Below, piece by piece: positions 57,573-64,000 of a stretch of DNA of 64,000 nucleotides (positions are counted from its first letter, which is position 1; each line of letters begins with the position of its first letter). The position numbers were made by a program, and so were the translations under genes. The notes beneath the pieces were generated by a model that saw only the letters and a list, made by a program, of their open reading frames with translations, was not told where the DNA came from and made no database searches. The DNA comes from Microlunatus parietis (GTDB lineage: Bacteria > Actinomycetota > Actinomycetes > Propionibacteriales > Propionibacteriaceae), in assembly GCF_013407955.1 (NCBI RefSeq), contig NZ_JACCBU010000001.1, positions 4,712,001 to 4,776,000 of the forward strand, in the 5' to 3' direction.

Positions 57573-59291
57573 GTGTTGAGATCACCGCGTGCCGGGCGCC
57601 TGGTTCGGCTGACCGTGTTTCCGCTCCTGCTGGCGGCTCTGGCCGTGGCCCTGCTGGCTGGCCCGCTGGCCCAGCCGGCCCGCGCCGAGGGCACCGCGTC
57701 GTCGATGGACGTCCAGGCCGACCTCGGCCTCGACGGCGTCCTGAACGTGCAGCAGAAGATCGTCTTCAGCGGTTCGGTGCCGGCCCAGGTCACCCAGCGG
57801 TTCGCGCTGCGGCAACCGTTGAAGCACGACACCGACCGTGAGCGGGTGCTGCAGATCGGCGGGTTCCGAGCCTTGGCCGGCGGCGCCGACGTCGCGGTCG
57901 CCGAGGACCGGGACAACAGGGCGGTCACGGTCACGCTGCCGACCAACGGGGCGACCGAGCTCGAGCTGAGCTACCAGGTCACCGGCGCGGTGATCGCCGC
58001 CGACTACGGCAGCAGTGCGCTGGACGTACGGCTGCTGCAGGGGCTGAGCCTCCAGGTCAACGAGTTCACCGCGACCGTGACGATCCCGGCGCAGCTCGCC
58101 AACATCGACTGCACCGCCGGCCCGCCCGGGTCCGAGGTGAGCTGTGACTTCGCCGCCGGCGGAACACACGACAACCCGAACCCGACCTTCCGGGACGGTC
58201 CGCGCGGCGAGAACGAGGAGGTCGCGGTCCGGGTCGACTTCGCGCCTGGGGCGATCGTGCCGAACGAGCAGATCGAGACCCGGTGGACCCTCGGCCGCGC
58301 GTTCACGGCCGGCCCGCTGCAGCTCGGCATCGCGCTGGCGCTGCTGGTTCTCGGCGGGATCGCGCTGTTCGCGTTGCACCGGATGGCCGGGGCCGACGCC
58401 GGGCCGGGCGGCCAGGTGGCCAAGGTGGGCGAGTTCGCGCCGGTCGGCGAGGGCGAGTCCGAGTTCCGCGTCGTCGGCGACATCCGGCCCGGCCAGGTCG
58501 GCACGGTCGTCGACGAGCGGGTCGATCCGATCGACGTGACGGCGAGCCTGCTCGATCTCGCGGTCCGGGGTCATCTGCGGATCACCGAGCTGCCGCGGGA
58601 GTCCGAGTTCGCCCGTACCGACTGGGTGCTGACCCGGCCCACGACCGCCGACGCCGGCACCCTGCACCCGTTCGAGGTGGAGTTGCTGGACGGCCTGGCC
58701 GCGCCCGGTGGGCAGATCAAGGTGTCCGAGCTGGGCGACAAGGTCCGTTCCTCGATCGACAGGGTCCAGGACAAGCTGTACGACCAGGTGGTCAGCAACG
58801 GCTGGTACGAGCGTCGGCCGGACTCGATCCGGAACCGGTGGACCCAGCTGGCCCTCGTCGGCCTCATCGTCGCCGTCGTGGCCACCGGCCTGTTGGCCGC
58901 GTTCACCACGTTCGGCCTGGTCGGGCTGGCGCTGGTGATCCTTGGCCTCGGCCTGGTCTTCGTGGCCCAGGAGATGCCGGCCCGGACCGGCAAGGGCGCG
59001 GCCGTCCAGGCCGGGCTGATGGCGCTCCGGTCGGACCTGCTGAGCCAGCCGACCGACCAGATGCCGCCCGGCCGGGAGCTGCGCGAACTGTCCGAGGTGC
59101 TGCCGTACGCGGTCGTGCTGGGCGGCGCCGAGCGGTGGCTGGACGCGATCGTCGCGACCGACGCCGACGAGGATCCCGACTCCACCGACCTGTCCTGGTA
59201 TCACGGCCCGGACAACTGGCACCTGCGCGACCTGCCCGACTCGCTGCGCAACTTCATCGGCACCGTCGCGGGTAACCTGTTCGCCCGCTGA
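57573..59291 (+). CDS. DUF2207 domain-containing membrane protein
   Basis: A 572-residue envelope protein. A signal peptide (LVRLTVFPLLLAALAVALLA to QPARA) is followed by an extracytoplasmic beta domain of DUF2207 (DLGLDGVLNVQQKIVFSGSV, ELELSYQVTGAV) up to about 240. Hydrophobic segments near 253-272 and 425-470 anchor it, and a cytosolic part (VVDERVDPIDVTASLLDLAV, HLRITELP) lies between. Function unknown. GTG at 57573 follows GAGGCT by 7 nt. Confidence 0.82.
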   Translation: MLRSPRAGRLVRLTVFPLLLAALAVALLAGPLAQPARAEGTASSMDVQADLGLDGVLNVQQKIVFSGSVPAQVTQRFALRQPLKHDTDRERVLQIGGFRALAGGADVAVAEDRDNRAVTVTLPTNGATELELSYQVTGAVIAADYGSSALDVRLLQGLSLQVNEFTATVTIPAQLANIDCTAGPPGSEVSCDFAAGGTHDNPNPTFRDGPRGENEEVAVRVDFAPGAIVPNEQIETRWTLGRAFTAGPLQLGIALALLVLGGIALFALHRMAGADAGPGGQVAKVGEFAPVGEGESEFRVVGDIRPGQVGTVVDERVDPIDVTASLLDLAVRGHLRITELPRESEFARTDWVLTRPTTADAGTLHPFEVELLDGLAAPGGQIKVSELGDKVRSSIDRVQDKLYDQVVSNGWYERRPDSIRNRWTQLALVGLIVAVVATGLLAAFTTFGLVGLALVILGLGLVFVAQEMPARTGKGAAVQAGLMALRSDLLSQPTDQMPPGRELRELSEVLPYAVVLGGAERWLDAIVATDADEDPDSTDLSWYHGPDNWHLRDLPDSLRNFIGTVAGNLFAR

Positions 59292-59318
59292 TCATGATCA
59301 CGATCGGGCTCGGCGGAC

Positions 59319-59531
59319 GTGCTCCGGGCGGACACCGAGACCGATCACCCGGCTGAGCACCCACCGGACCGGCGGCAGCTGCAGGCGAGGGCCGGCACCC
59401 TGCGCGATTCGCTGGTCACCTGCCCGCGCGGACTGCGCGACGTGCTCGCCTGGCGGACCGGCTTCCCGGACGTGACGGTTCTGGTCGAGCTGATGCGCAA
59501 GATCCTGCTTCCCCTGCTCACCTCGGGTTAG
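59319..59531 (+). CDS. Possible small hypothetical protein
   Basis: A 70-residue frame from a GTG in the 236-bp gap between the DUF2207 gene and the AICAR transformylase gene. The text is protein-like (RRQLQARAGTLRDSLVTCPR, DVTVLVELMRKILLPLL) but no ribosome site, promoter or family supports it; it may be a remnant of a larger gene. Its stop overlaps the end of the minus-strand neighbour. Confidence 0.25.
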   Translation: MLRADTETDHPAEHPPDRRQLQARAGTLRDSLVTCPRGLRDVLAWRTGFPDVTVLVELMRKILLPLLTSG

Positions 59532-60652
59532 TGGAGAAAGAGGCGGCGGCCGGTCCGGATCAGGGTGATGCCGTGCTCGGTGCAGGCCTGCTCGACCGTG
59601 TCCGCGGCCGTGGAGCCGCCTGGCTCGATGATCATGGTGGTGCCGATTCGGGCGGCGTGATCGACATTGTCCCGGAACGGGATCGCGCCGTCGTGGACCA
59701 TGATCACCCGGTCCAGCCGGGCCAGCCAGGCGGCGCGGTCGGCCGTCATCGGGAGTCGGTCGCCGAGTTCGGCGTGCAACTGCCGGGCCTCGAGCGGGGT
59801 CGGGTCTCCGGCGGCCAGGGCCAGCTGCAGACTGAGCCGGTCCTGTCGGCGGGTTCCGGGCGGGCCGGTGATCGACCGGGTCGCCGGGTGGCGGCGGAAC
59901 CACCAGGCGGACGCCTTCCCGACCGCGAGCCGGGTGCAGTCCACCCGGGACTGCTGACCGGCGGCGACTCCGATGGCGGCGCCGTCGCGGGCCGCGACCA
60001 CCGTGTTGGACGGCGTGTGCCGGGCGGTGATCATGGCCAGCAGCGCGGTGTCGCGGTCGTCGGCTTCGAGGTGGGGCAACAGTTCGGGGCCGATTCCGTC
60101 GTGATCGGTCTGTTGGGTGATCATCAGCCCGCCGACCTGCCGGAGCTCCTCGGCCGGAATCGCCGCCTCGGAATCGGCTTCCATGATCAGGAAGGTTCCC
60201 CGCTTCTTGCGGCGCAGCAGTTCCACCGTTCCCGGCTGGTAGCCGGGAGCCACGATCCCGTCGCTGATCACGCCGCCGAGGAAACGGGCCAGTTCGAGAT
60301 CGACGGGATCGGAGACGGCGACCAGATCACCGTAGCTGCTGCGCGGATCGGCGTCCCGGGCCCGCAGGTAGGCCGCCAGCACCGGGGTCGGTGCATCGCC
60401 GACCGGCCAGTTGTCCATGATCACGTCGTCCACCGGGCCGGCCGCGGCGGCACCGGCCGGGGCGACGTGCTTGATCGACGCGGCGACCGGCCGGCCCAGC
60501 CTGCGGCTGGCCTCGCTGACCAGCTGCCACCCGTTGTCGGCGTCCAGCAGATTGATCATGGAAGGCTCGCCGTTGATCATCCGGAACGGCGGTCGGCCGA
60601 TCGGGGCGGCGGTCGCCTGCTGATGGGGATTGAGTCCGTACCTGAGCTGCAT
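59528..60652 (-). CDS. Stand-alone AICAR transformylase (PurH C-terminal domain)
   Basis: A 374-residue protein equal to the C-terminal, formyl-transferring half of PurH; the IMP-cyclohydrolase half is absent. MQLRYGLNPHQ opens the domain, SIKHVAPAG holds the catalytic Lys61-His62, SSYGDLVAVSDPVD follows, and HDGAIPFRDNVDHAARIG near 320 closes it. It would transfer formyl from 10-formyl-THF to AICAR, the penultimate step of IMP synthesis. It is controlled by a ZTP riboswitch. AGGAG is 7 nt before the ATG. A separate cyclohydrolase or full PurH must exist elsewhere. Confidence 0.87.
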   Translation of the reverse strand: MQLRYGLNPHQQATAAPIGRPPFRMINGEPSMINLLDADNGWQLVSEASRRLGRPVAASIKHVAPAGAAAAGPVDDVIMDNWPVGDAPTPVLAAYLRARDADPRSSYGDLVAVSDPVDLELARFLGGVISDGIVAPGYQPGTVELLRRKKRGTFLIMEADSEAAIPAEELRQVGGLMITQQTDHDGIGPELLPHLEADDRDTALLAMITARHTPSNTVVAARDGAAIGVAAGQQSRVDCTRLAVGKASAWWFRRHPATRSITGPPGTRRQDRLSLQLALAAGDPTPLEARQLHAELGDRLPMTADRAAWLARLDRVIMVHDGAIPFRDNVDHAARIGTTMIIEPGGSTAADTVEQACTEHGITLIRTGRRLFLH

Positions 60653-60656
60653 CGGG

Positions 60657-60672
60657 CACTCCTGGGGAGGTG
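60657..60672 (-). promoter_or_regulatory. Possible Shine-Dalgarno-sequestering hairpin of the ZTP riboswitch
   Basis: On the minus strand CACCTCC-CCA-GGAGTG pairs the AGGAG ribosome site with an upstream CCTCC-type stretch (one bulged C). It lies directly between the riboswitch and the start codon, which suits translational control. Confidence 0.5.
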
Positions 60673-60675
60673 CGC

Positions 60676-60752
60676 GAGAAGCCCAGGCGGACGACTTCTC
60701 GACCGGTGCTTCCCGATGGTGGCCCATCCGACGCCAGTCGCGGTGACGCTTG
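60676..60752 (-). ncRNA. ZTP (pfl) riboswitch
   Basis: The minus-strand leader has the conserved parts of the pfl motif in order: CGCGACTGGCG, then the GATGG/CCATC stem, then CGGGAAGC, a variable linker, and CCGCCTGGGC (60681-60690) in a hairpin closed by GAGAAG/CTTCTC. ZTP riboswitches bind ZTP/ZMP (AICAR nucleotides), alarmones of folate shortage, and turn on purine/one-carbon genes. A -10-like TAACCT (60755-60760) lies just upstream. It precedes an AICAR transformylase gene, the expected context. Confidence 0.9.
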
Positions 60753-60773
60753 GAAGGTTACCCGTCCGGGACC

Positions 60774-61877
60774 TCAGGAGGCCAGGGCGACGCGGCCGGC
60801 CGTGCCGTCGCCGAGGAAGGCGGCGAGCGTCTCGGCCTCGGCGACGACCGCGGTTCGTTCCGGCTTCCGCAACGCGCGGAACGGGGCGATCTGGACCGTG
60901 ACGCCGGACTCGGCGTCCCCGGTGCTGATCCAGGTGCCGGCGACCCGTCCGTCCACGAGCAGGAACCGGGCACCGGCCACGCTGTGGTGCTTGTGCTCGT
61001 CATCGATCATCCGGGACCGGTCGGCGAAGCCGAGGACGACGTTGTCGAAGGCGGGCAGGAATCGCGGCGGGGCGGGCCGGTCGGCCGGGATCAGTTCGGC
61101 GTCGGCGAGATCGAGCAGCTCGCGACCCCCCTCGTCGCGGTAACTGCGCAGCCGCAGCCGGAGCCGCTTGATCACCGCCGGCAGCCCGGCCAGCCCCGAC
61201 CAGGCGCGGACATCGGAGCTGGTCGCCGGGCCGTACGCCGCCAGATAGCGCAGCACGAGCCCGTCCAGCACGTCGTCCGCCGGTACCGGCTCGGCGTCGC
61301 CGAGCCAAGCGGCCAGGGTCAGGTTGCGGGCCGCCGCCCGCTGTCCCCAGACGCCGCGCGGCGGCACCTGGACCAGCGGCACCACGACGCCGATCAGGTC
61401 GCTCAAGGCGGGGATCGGCACGTCCGGCCAGTCGGCGGCGACGGCGCGGGCCACCTCCGAGGTCGTCCGGGGCCGATCGAACCGGGGCGTTGCGGCGTCG
61501 GCGAGCCGGTCCAGGTCGAGGCCGCCGAGCTCCCGGGACCTCGCGGAGGCCGTACGCCGCACGATCATCGAATGGTGCACCGGCCGGAACCGCTGCGCGT
61601 CGGCCGCCGTGTGCAGGTGCAGGGTCCGCCGCATCATCACGGTTCGGACCGCCTCGCGCCGCTCCAGCAGCCCGACCAGTTCCGCCGGCGCGAACGCGGC
61701 GAGCCGGGACCACAGACCCACGTACGGTTCCAGGGGCTCCTGGGCCTGCAGGCCGACCAGCCGCTCGATCATCGTCGCGGCGGACTCGTCGGCGCGGTCC
61801 AGCAGGGCCTGGCGGGCCAGCGTGGTGCGGTTCAGCGTGGCACGGGAGACGGTCGTCGTTGCGGACACATCAGGCAT
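60774..61877 (-). CDS. Winged-helix DNA-binding domain protein (DUF1006/HTH_42)
   Basis: A 367-residue protein of the crosslink-repair/YcaQ-like DUF1006 family: ALLDRADESAATMIERLVGL, QAQEPLEPYVGLWSRLAAF and TVMMRRTLHLHTAADAQRFR are the start; a central AYGPATSSDVRAWSGLAGLP winged helix and a C-terminal PAFDNVVLGFADRSRMIDDE, GTWISTGDAESG domain follow. Related proteins (YcaQ) are DNA glycosylases that unhook interstrand crosslinks; this one may act likewise but lacks a test. ATG 61877 follows CAGGAT by 5 nt. Confidence 0.78.
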   Translation of the reverse strand: MPDVSATTTVSRATLNRTTLARQALLDRADESAATMIERLVGLQAQEPLEPYVGLWSRLAAFAPAELVGLLERREAVRTVMMRRTLHLHTAADAQRFRPVHHSMIVRRTASARSRELGGLDLDRLADAATPRFDRPRTTSEVARAVAADWPDVPIPALSDLIGVVVPLVQVPPRGVWGQRAAARNLTLAAWLGDAEPVPADDVLDGLVLRYLAAYGPATSSDVRAWSGLAGLPAVIKRLRLRLRSYRDEGGRELLDLADAELIPADRPAPPRFLPAFDNVVLGFADRSRMIDDEHKHHSVAGARFLLVDGRVAGTWISTGDAESGVTVQIAPFRALRKPERTAVVAEAETLAAFLGDGTAGRVALAS

Positions 61878-61986
61878 CCTGCCCGGACTCGCCGACAATT
61901 CGCTGAGAGGATGTCGAAATGTCGTCGCCGGCCCCGTTCCCGGGGTGACGGTGCCGCCGGGCACCGCGCAACCAGAGGAGACCCCC

Positions 61987-62427
61987 GTGACCAAGTATCT
62001 GTTGATCGTGAACTTCGAGGGCGGCGCCGTGCAGGAGCCGATGGAGGAGTGGAAGCCCGAGGAGATCACCGCCCACCTCGACTACTACCGCCGGCTGAAC
62101 GACCTGCTGACCGCCAGCGGCGAACTGGTCCGGCACGAGCTGTTGACCGGGCCGGACGTGGCCAAGGTGGTCACCTCCGACGGCACGACGCCGGTCGTCA
62201 CCGACGGGCCGTTCACCGAGTTCAAGGAGTGGGTGGCCGGCTTCCAGGTCATCGACGTGGAGACCGAGCAGCGGGCGATCGAGATCGCCGCTCTGGTCTC
62301 GGCGGTGCCCGGGCCGGGCGGCAAGCCGACCCAGCAGCCGATCCAGCTCCGCCGGGTGATGGAGCAGGGCCCGGCGAACGCCGACGAGATGGTGGACTAC
62401 CTGGCGACGGCGGACGGCCAGTCCTGA
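61987..62427 (+). CDS. DGPF/YCII-family protein partnered with an ECF42 sigma factor
   Basis: A 146-residue ferredoxin-like-fold protein: KYLLIVNFEGG at the start and the hallmark VVTDGPFTEFKEWVAGFQVI (DGPF at about 76-79) and VETEQRAIEIAALV. GTG 61987 has AGAGGAG 6 nt upstream. The stop is 2 nt before the sigma factor gene, so the pair is an operon. DGPF proteins are typical neighbours and likely targets or modulators of ECF42 sigma factors. Molecular function unknown. Confidence 0.87.
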   Translation: MTKYLLIVNFEGGAVQEPMEEWKPEEITAHLDYYRRLNDLLTASGELVRHELLTGPDVAKVVTSDGTTPVVTDGPFTEFKEWVAGFQVIDVETEQRAIEIAALVSAVPGPGGKPTQQPIQLRRVMEQGPANADEMVDYLATADGQS

Positions 62428-62429
62428 CC

Positions 62430-63659
62430 GTGTCGGAGGCCCAGCCCGCGATCGAGGACCTGCTGCGAACGCTCGCGCCGCAGGTCCTCGGCGCGCTCAT
62501 CCGGCGGTACGGGGACTTCGACGGCGCCGAGGACGCGGTGCAGGAGGCCATGATCACCGCGCTGGAACGGTGGCCCCGCGACGGCGTACCGGAGCATCCG
62601 CGCGGCTGGCTGATCACCGCGGCGAGCCACCGGCTGATCGACCGGTGGCGCAGCGAACTGGCCCGCCGGGAGCGGGAGGAACAAGATCAGCGGCGCACCG
62701 TAGACGACGCCGAGGTGGCCGGCACCGACGACACGCTCACCCTGCTGTTCCTCTGCTGCCATCCCGCCCTGACCCCGGCGTCCGCGATCGCCCTCACCCT
62801 GCGTGCGGTCGGCGGCCTGACCACCGACGAGATCGCCCGGGCCTTCCTGGTCCCGTCGGCCACGATGGGGCAGCGGATCTCGCGGGCCAAGGGCAAGATC
62901 AAGAGCGCCGGCGGCCGGTTCGTCCCGCCGACGCCGGAGGAGCGGCCGGCCCGGCTGAGCTCGGTGCTCCGGGTGCTCTACCTGATCTTCACCGAGGGAC
63001 ACACTGCGACCGCCGGCGACCGGCTGCACCGGGTCGACCTGAGCGACGAGGCGATCCGGCTGGCCCGGCTGCTGCGCGGCCTGCTGCCGGAGGACGGCGA
63101 AGTGGCCGGGTTGCTCGCCCTGCTGCTCCTGGTCGACGCCCGCCGCGCCGCCCGGATCGGCCGGGATGGCCTGCCGATCCCGCTGGCCGAGCAGGACCGC
63201 AGCCGCTGGGACCGGAAGTTGATCATGGAGGGTCGGCAGCTGCTGGACGAGGTGTTCGGCCGGCGTCCGGTCGGCGAGTACCAGCTGCAGGCCGCGATCG
63301 CCTCGCTCCATGATCACGCGCCGACCGCGGCGGCGACCGACTGGCCGCACATCGTCGCCCTGTACGGAGCCCTGGAGCGGATCACCGCCAGCCCGGTGGT
63401 GACCCTGAACCGAGCGGTTGCGGTGGGCCAGGTGGACGGGCCGCGGGCCGGGCTGGCCGTGGTCGACGACGTGGCCGAAGTGCTGGCCGGGCAGCAACGC
63501 CTGTATGCGGTCCGGGCTCACCTGCTGGAACAGGCCGGTGATCACCAGGCCGCCCGGGCCGACTACCTGGAGGCGGCCCGGCTGGCCACCGGAGAACCGG
63601 AACGGCGCTTCCTGGTGCTGCGCGCGTCCTGGCTCAACGCGGGGCGACCGGAGGTGTAG
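62430..63659 (+). CDS. ECF42-type RNA polymerase sigma factor with TPR extension
   Basis: A 409-residue sigma factor. Sigma region 2 is near 20-70 (LGALIRRYGDFDGAEDAVQE, WPRDGVPEHPRGWLITAASH), region 4 near 100-150 (ALTLRAVGGLTTDEIARAFL, MGQRISRAKGKIKSAG). A DUF6596 domain follows (LYLIFTEGHTATAGDRLHRV, LLLVDARRAAR), then TPR-like helices to the end (VTLNRAVAVGQVDGPRAGL, HQAARADYLEAARLATGEPE). There is no anti-sigma gene; in ECF42 the long C-terminus regulates activity. GTG 62430, 2 nt after its DGPF partner. It overlaps the convergent last gene. Confidence 0.9.
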   Translation: MSEAQPAIEDLLRTLAPQVLGALIRRYGDFDGAEDAVQEAMITALERWPRDGVPEHPRGWLITAASHRLIDRWRSELARREREEQDQRRTVDDAEVAGTDDTLTLLFLCCHPALTPASAIALTLRAVGGLTTDEIARAFLVPSATMGQRISRAKGKIKSAGGRFVPPTPEERPARLSSVLRVLYLIFTEGHTATAGDRLHRVDLSDEAIRLARLLRGLLPEDGEVAGLLALLLLVDARRAARIGRDGLPIPLAEQDRSRWDRKLIMEGRQLLDEVFGRRPVGEYQLQAAIASLHDHAPTAAATDWPHIVALYGALERITASPVVTLNRAVAVGQVDGPRAGLAVVDDVAEVLAGQQRLYAVRAHLLEQAGDHQAARADYLEAARLATGEPERRFLVLRASWLNAGRPEV

Positions 63660-64000
63660 TCGCCGGGGCCGTGGTTGGTGCGCTCGGAGCCGGCCGGCCG
63701 GTGGCCAGCCGCAGCCGGTCCAGGCACAGCGCCTGGATCGCGATCGAGGCGAGCCCGAGCACGACAATCAACGGCAGCGGTGTGCTGAGCGCCTGGGGCA
63801 GATCGCCGGCGCCGGAGAACTGACGCTGGTTGCGAGCCATCGCGAGCAGCACCGGCCCGGTCATCGAGTCCGGCCGGGTGCCGCTGACGTAGCCGATGAT
63901 CAGGTCCTGTGCCTGGATCACCCAGAGCAGCACGAACGTGGTCAGCGTCCCGCCCAGCACCGGTGCGAGCGCCGCCCCGGCCGGCGCGCCGCTGTCCCGG
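63634..64000 (-). CDS. C-terminal part of a membrane protein, possibly an ABC permease
   Basis: The reading frame is open to the right edge; about 122 residues are visible. GGTLTTFVLLWVIQAQDLII and STPLPLIVVLGLASIAIQAL are membrane helices separated by a periplasmic-type loop; the order (ALAP, helix, loop, helix, basic end) resembles the end of MalG-type sugar permeases but I see no EAA loop. The tail is Pro/Thr/Ala-rich. It overlaps the sigma factor gene by 26 bp tail to tail. Confidence 0.5.
   Translation of the reverse strand, partial: RDSGAPAGAALAPVLGGTLTTFVLLWVIQAQDLIIGYVSGTRPDSMTGPVLLAMARNQRQFSGAGDLPQALSTPLPLIVVLGLASIAIQALCLDRLRLATGRPAPSAPTTAPATTPPVAPR

Noticed and set aside
60750..62430. 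A long plus-strand frame running into the DGPF and sigma factor genes
   Set aside because: It is opposite the winged-helix gene; the real starts are GTG 61987 and GTG 62430 with a ribosome site or coupling.
1..64000. tRNA, rRNA or prophage genes
   Set aside because: No cloverleaf with a TTCGANNC arm and CCA-side stem, no rRNA core, and no phage structural genes were found on reading through.

Overview
The window is about 64 kb of high-GC DNA (I estimate near 70% GC) from an Actinomycetota chromosome. Several neighbourhoods match mycobacterial and other actinobacterial synteny: carD with an LpqE-like lipoprotein and ispF; an XRE regulator next to an HbhA-like protein; and senX3-regX3 divergent from phoU. 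There are no mycolic-acid genes. A Propionibacteriales organism of the Microlunatus/Friedmanniella type is my best guess, but that is inference. There are no tRNA or rRNA genes, no CRISPR array and no intact transposon. Most genes are ordinary chromosomal metabolic or envelope genes in short operons.

Layout. 1-4.9 kb: a secreted nuclease fragment, dtd-cutA, a DsrE protein, a ketopantoate-reductase-like enzyme, a nitrobindin, a decayed lipoprotein fused in frame to a VOC protein, and a GNAT. 4.9-13 kb: a DUF234 ATPase, a kinase of the aminoglycoside phosphotransferase fold, ygfZ, an asparaginase, and a beta-phosphoglucomutase/GH65 phosphorylase pair. 13-23.6 kb: decayed DNA with palindromic repeats, an amino-acid permease, a lipid kinase/metallophosphatase pair, an XRE/HbhA-like pair, an L,D-transpeptidase, typA, a 0.5-kb minisatellite of about 51-bp units, and an orphan sugar-binding lipoprotein. 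23.9-31.5 kb: a DUF697 GTPase, a divergent imine reductase-like/HxlR pair, a serine hydrolase, a NAD(P)-binding protein, YbjN, a PPOX protein and gpmA. 31.7-36.7 kb: three secreted or envelope proteins (GH76 mannanase, a divergent copper amine oxidase-like protein, a choice-of-anchor-G protein). 37-41.5 kb: phoU // senX3-regX3 with a PHO box, then a ThrE exporter. 41.5-50.3 kb: DUF1206, FAH // SMP-30 with two membrane proteins, a four-gene ATP-grasp/alpha-E/transglutaminase/nucleotidyltransferase operon, and prs. 50.4-64 kb: TetR, lpqE // carD-ispF, a two-gene patatin/membrane kinase-like unit, a zinc metallopeptidase // DUF2207, a stand-alone AICAR transformylase under a ZTP riboswitch, a winged-helix protein, a DGPF (YCII) protein with an ECF42 sigma factor, and the end of a permease-like protein.

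Recurrent regulatory style. About twenty genes have a xAnnnT -10 hexamer exactly 6-7 nt before the start codon, so they are probably transcribed without a leader. Operon-internal genes are joined by 1-4 bp overlaps (TGATG, ATGA, GTGA) or by clear Shine-Dalgarno sequences. Intergenic regions carry two dispersed palindrome classes: CTTCGACAGGCTC-type repeats, and longer nested palindromes containing GCGA-rich arms.

Most interesting loci: the ZTP riboswitch with its AICAR transformylase (60.65-60.76 kb); the patatin plus kinase-like membrane protein pair (52.9-56.3 kb); the minisatellite (21.7-22.2 kb); the nested palindromes (13.0, 28.6 and 31.5 kb); the operator palindrome at the XRE/HbhA-like locus (17.4 kb); and the copper amine oxidase-like protein with an altered cofactor motif (33.6-35.0 kb).
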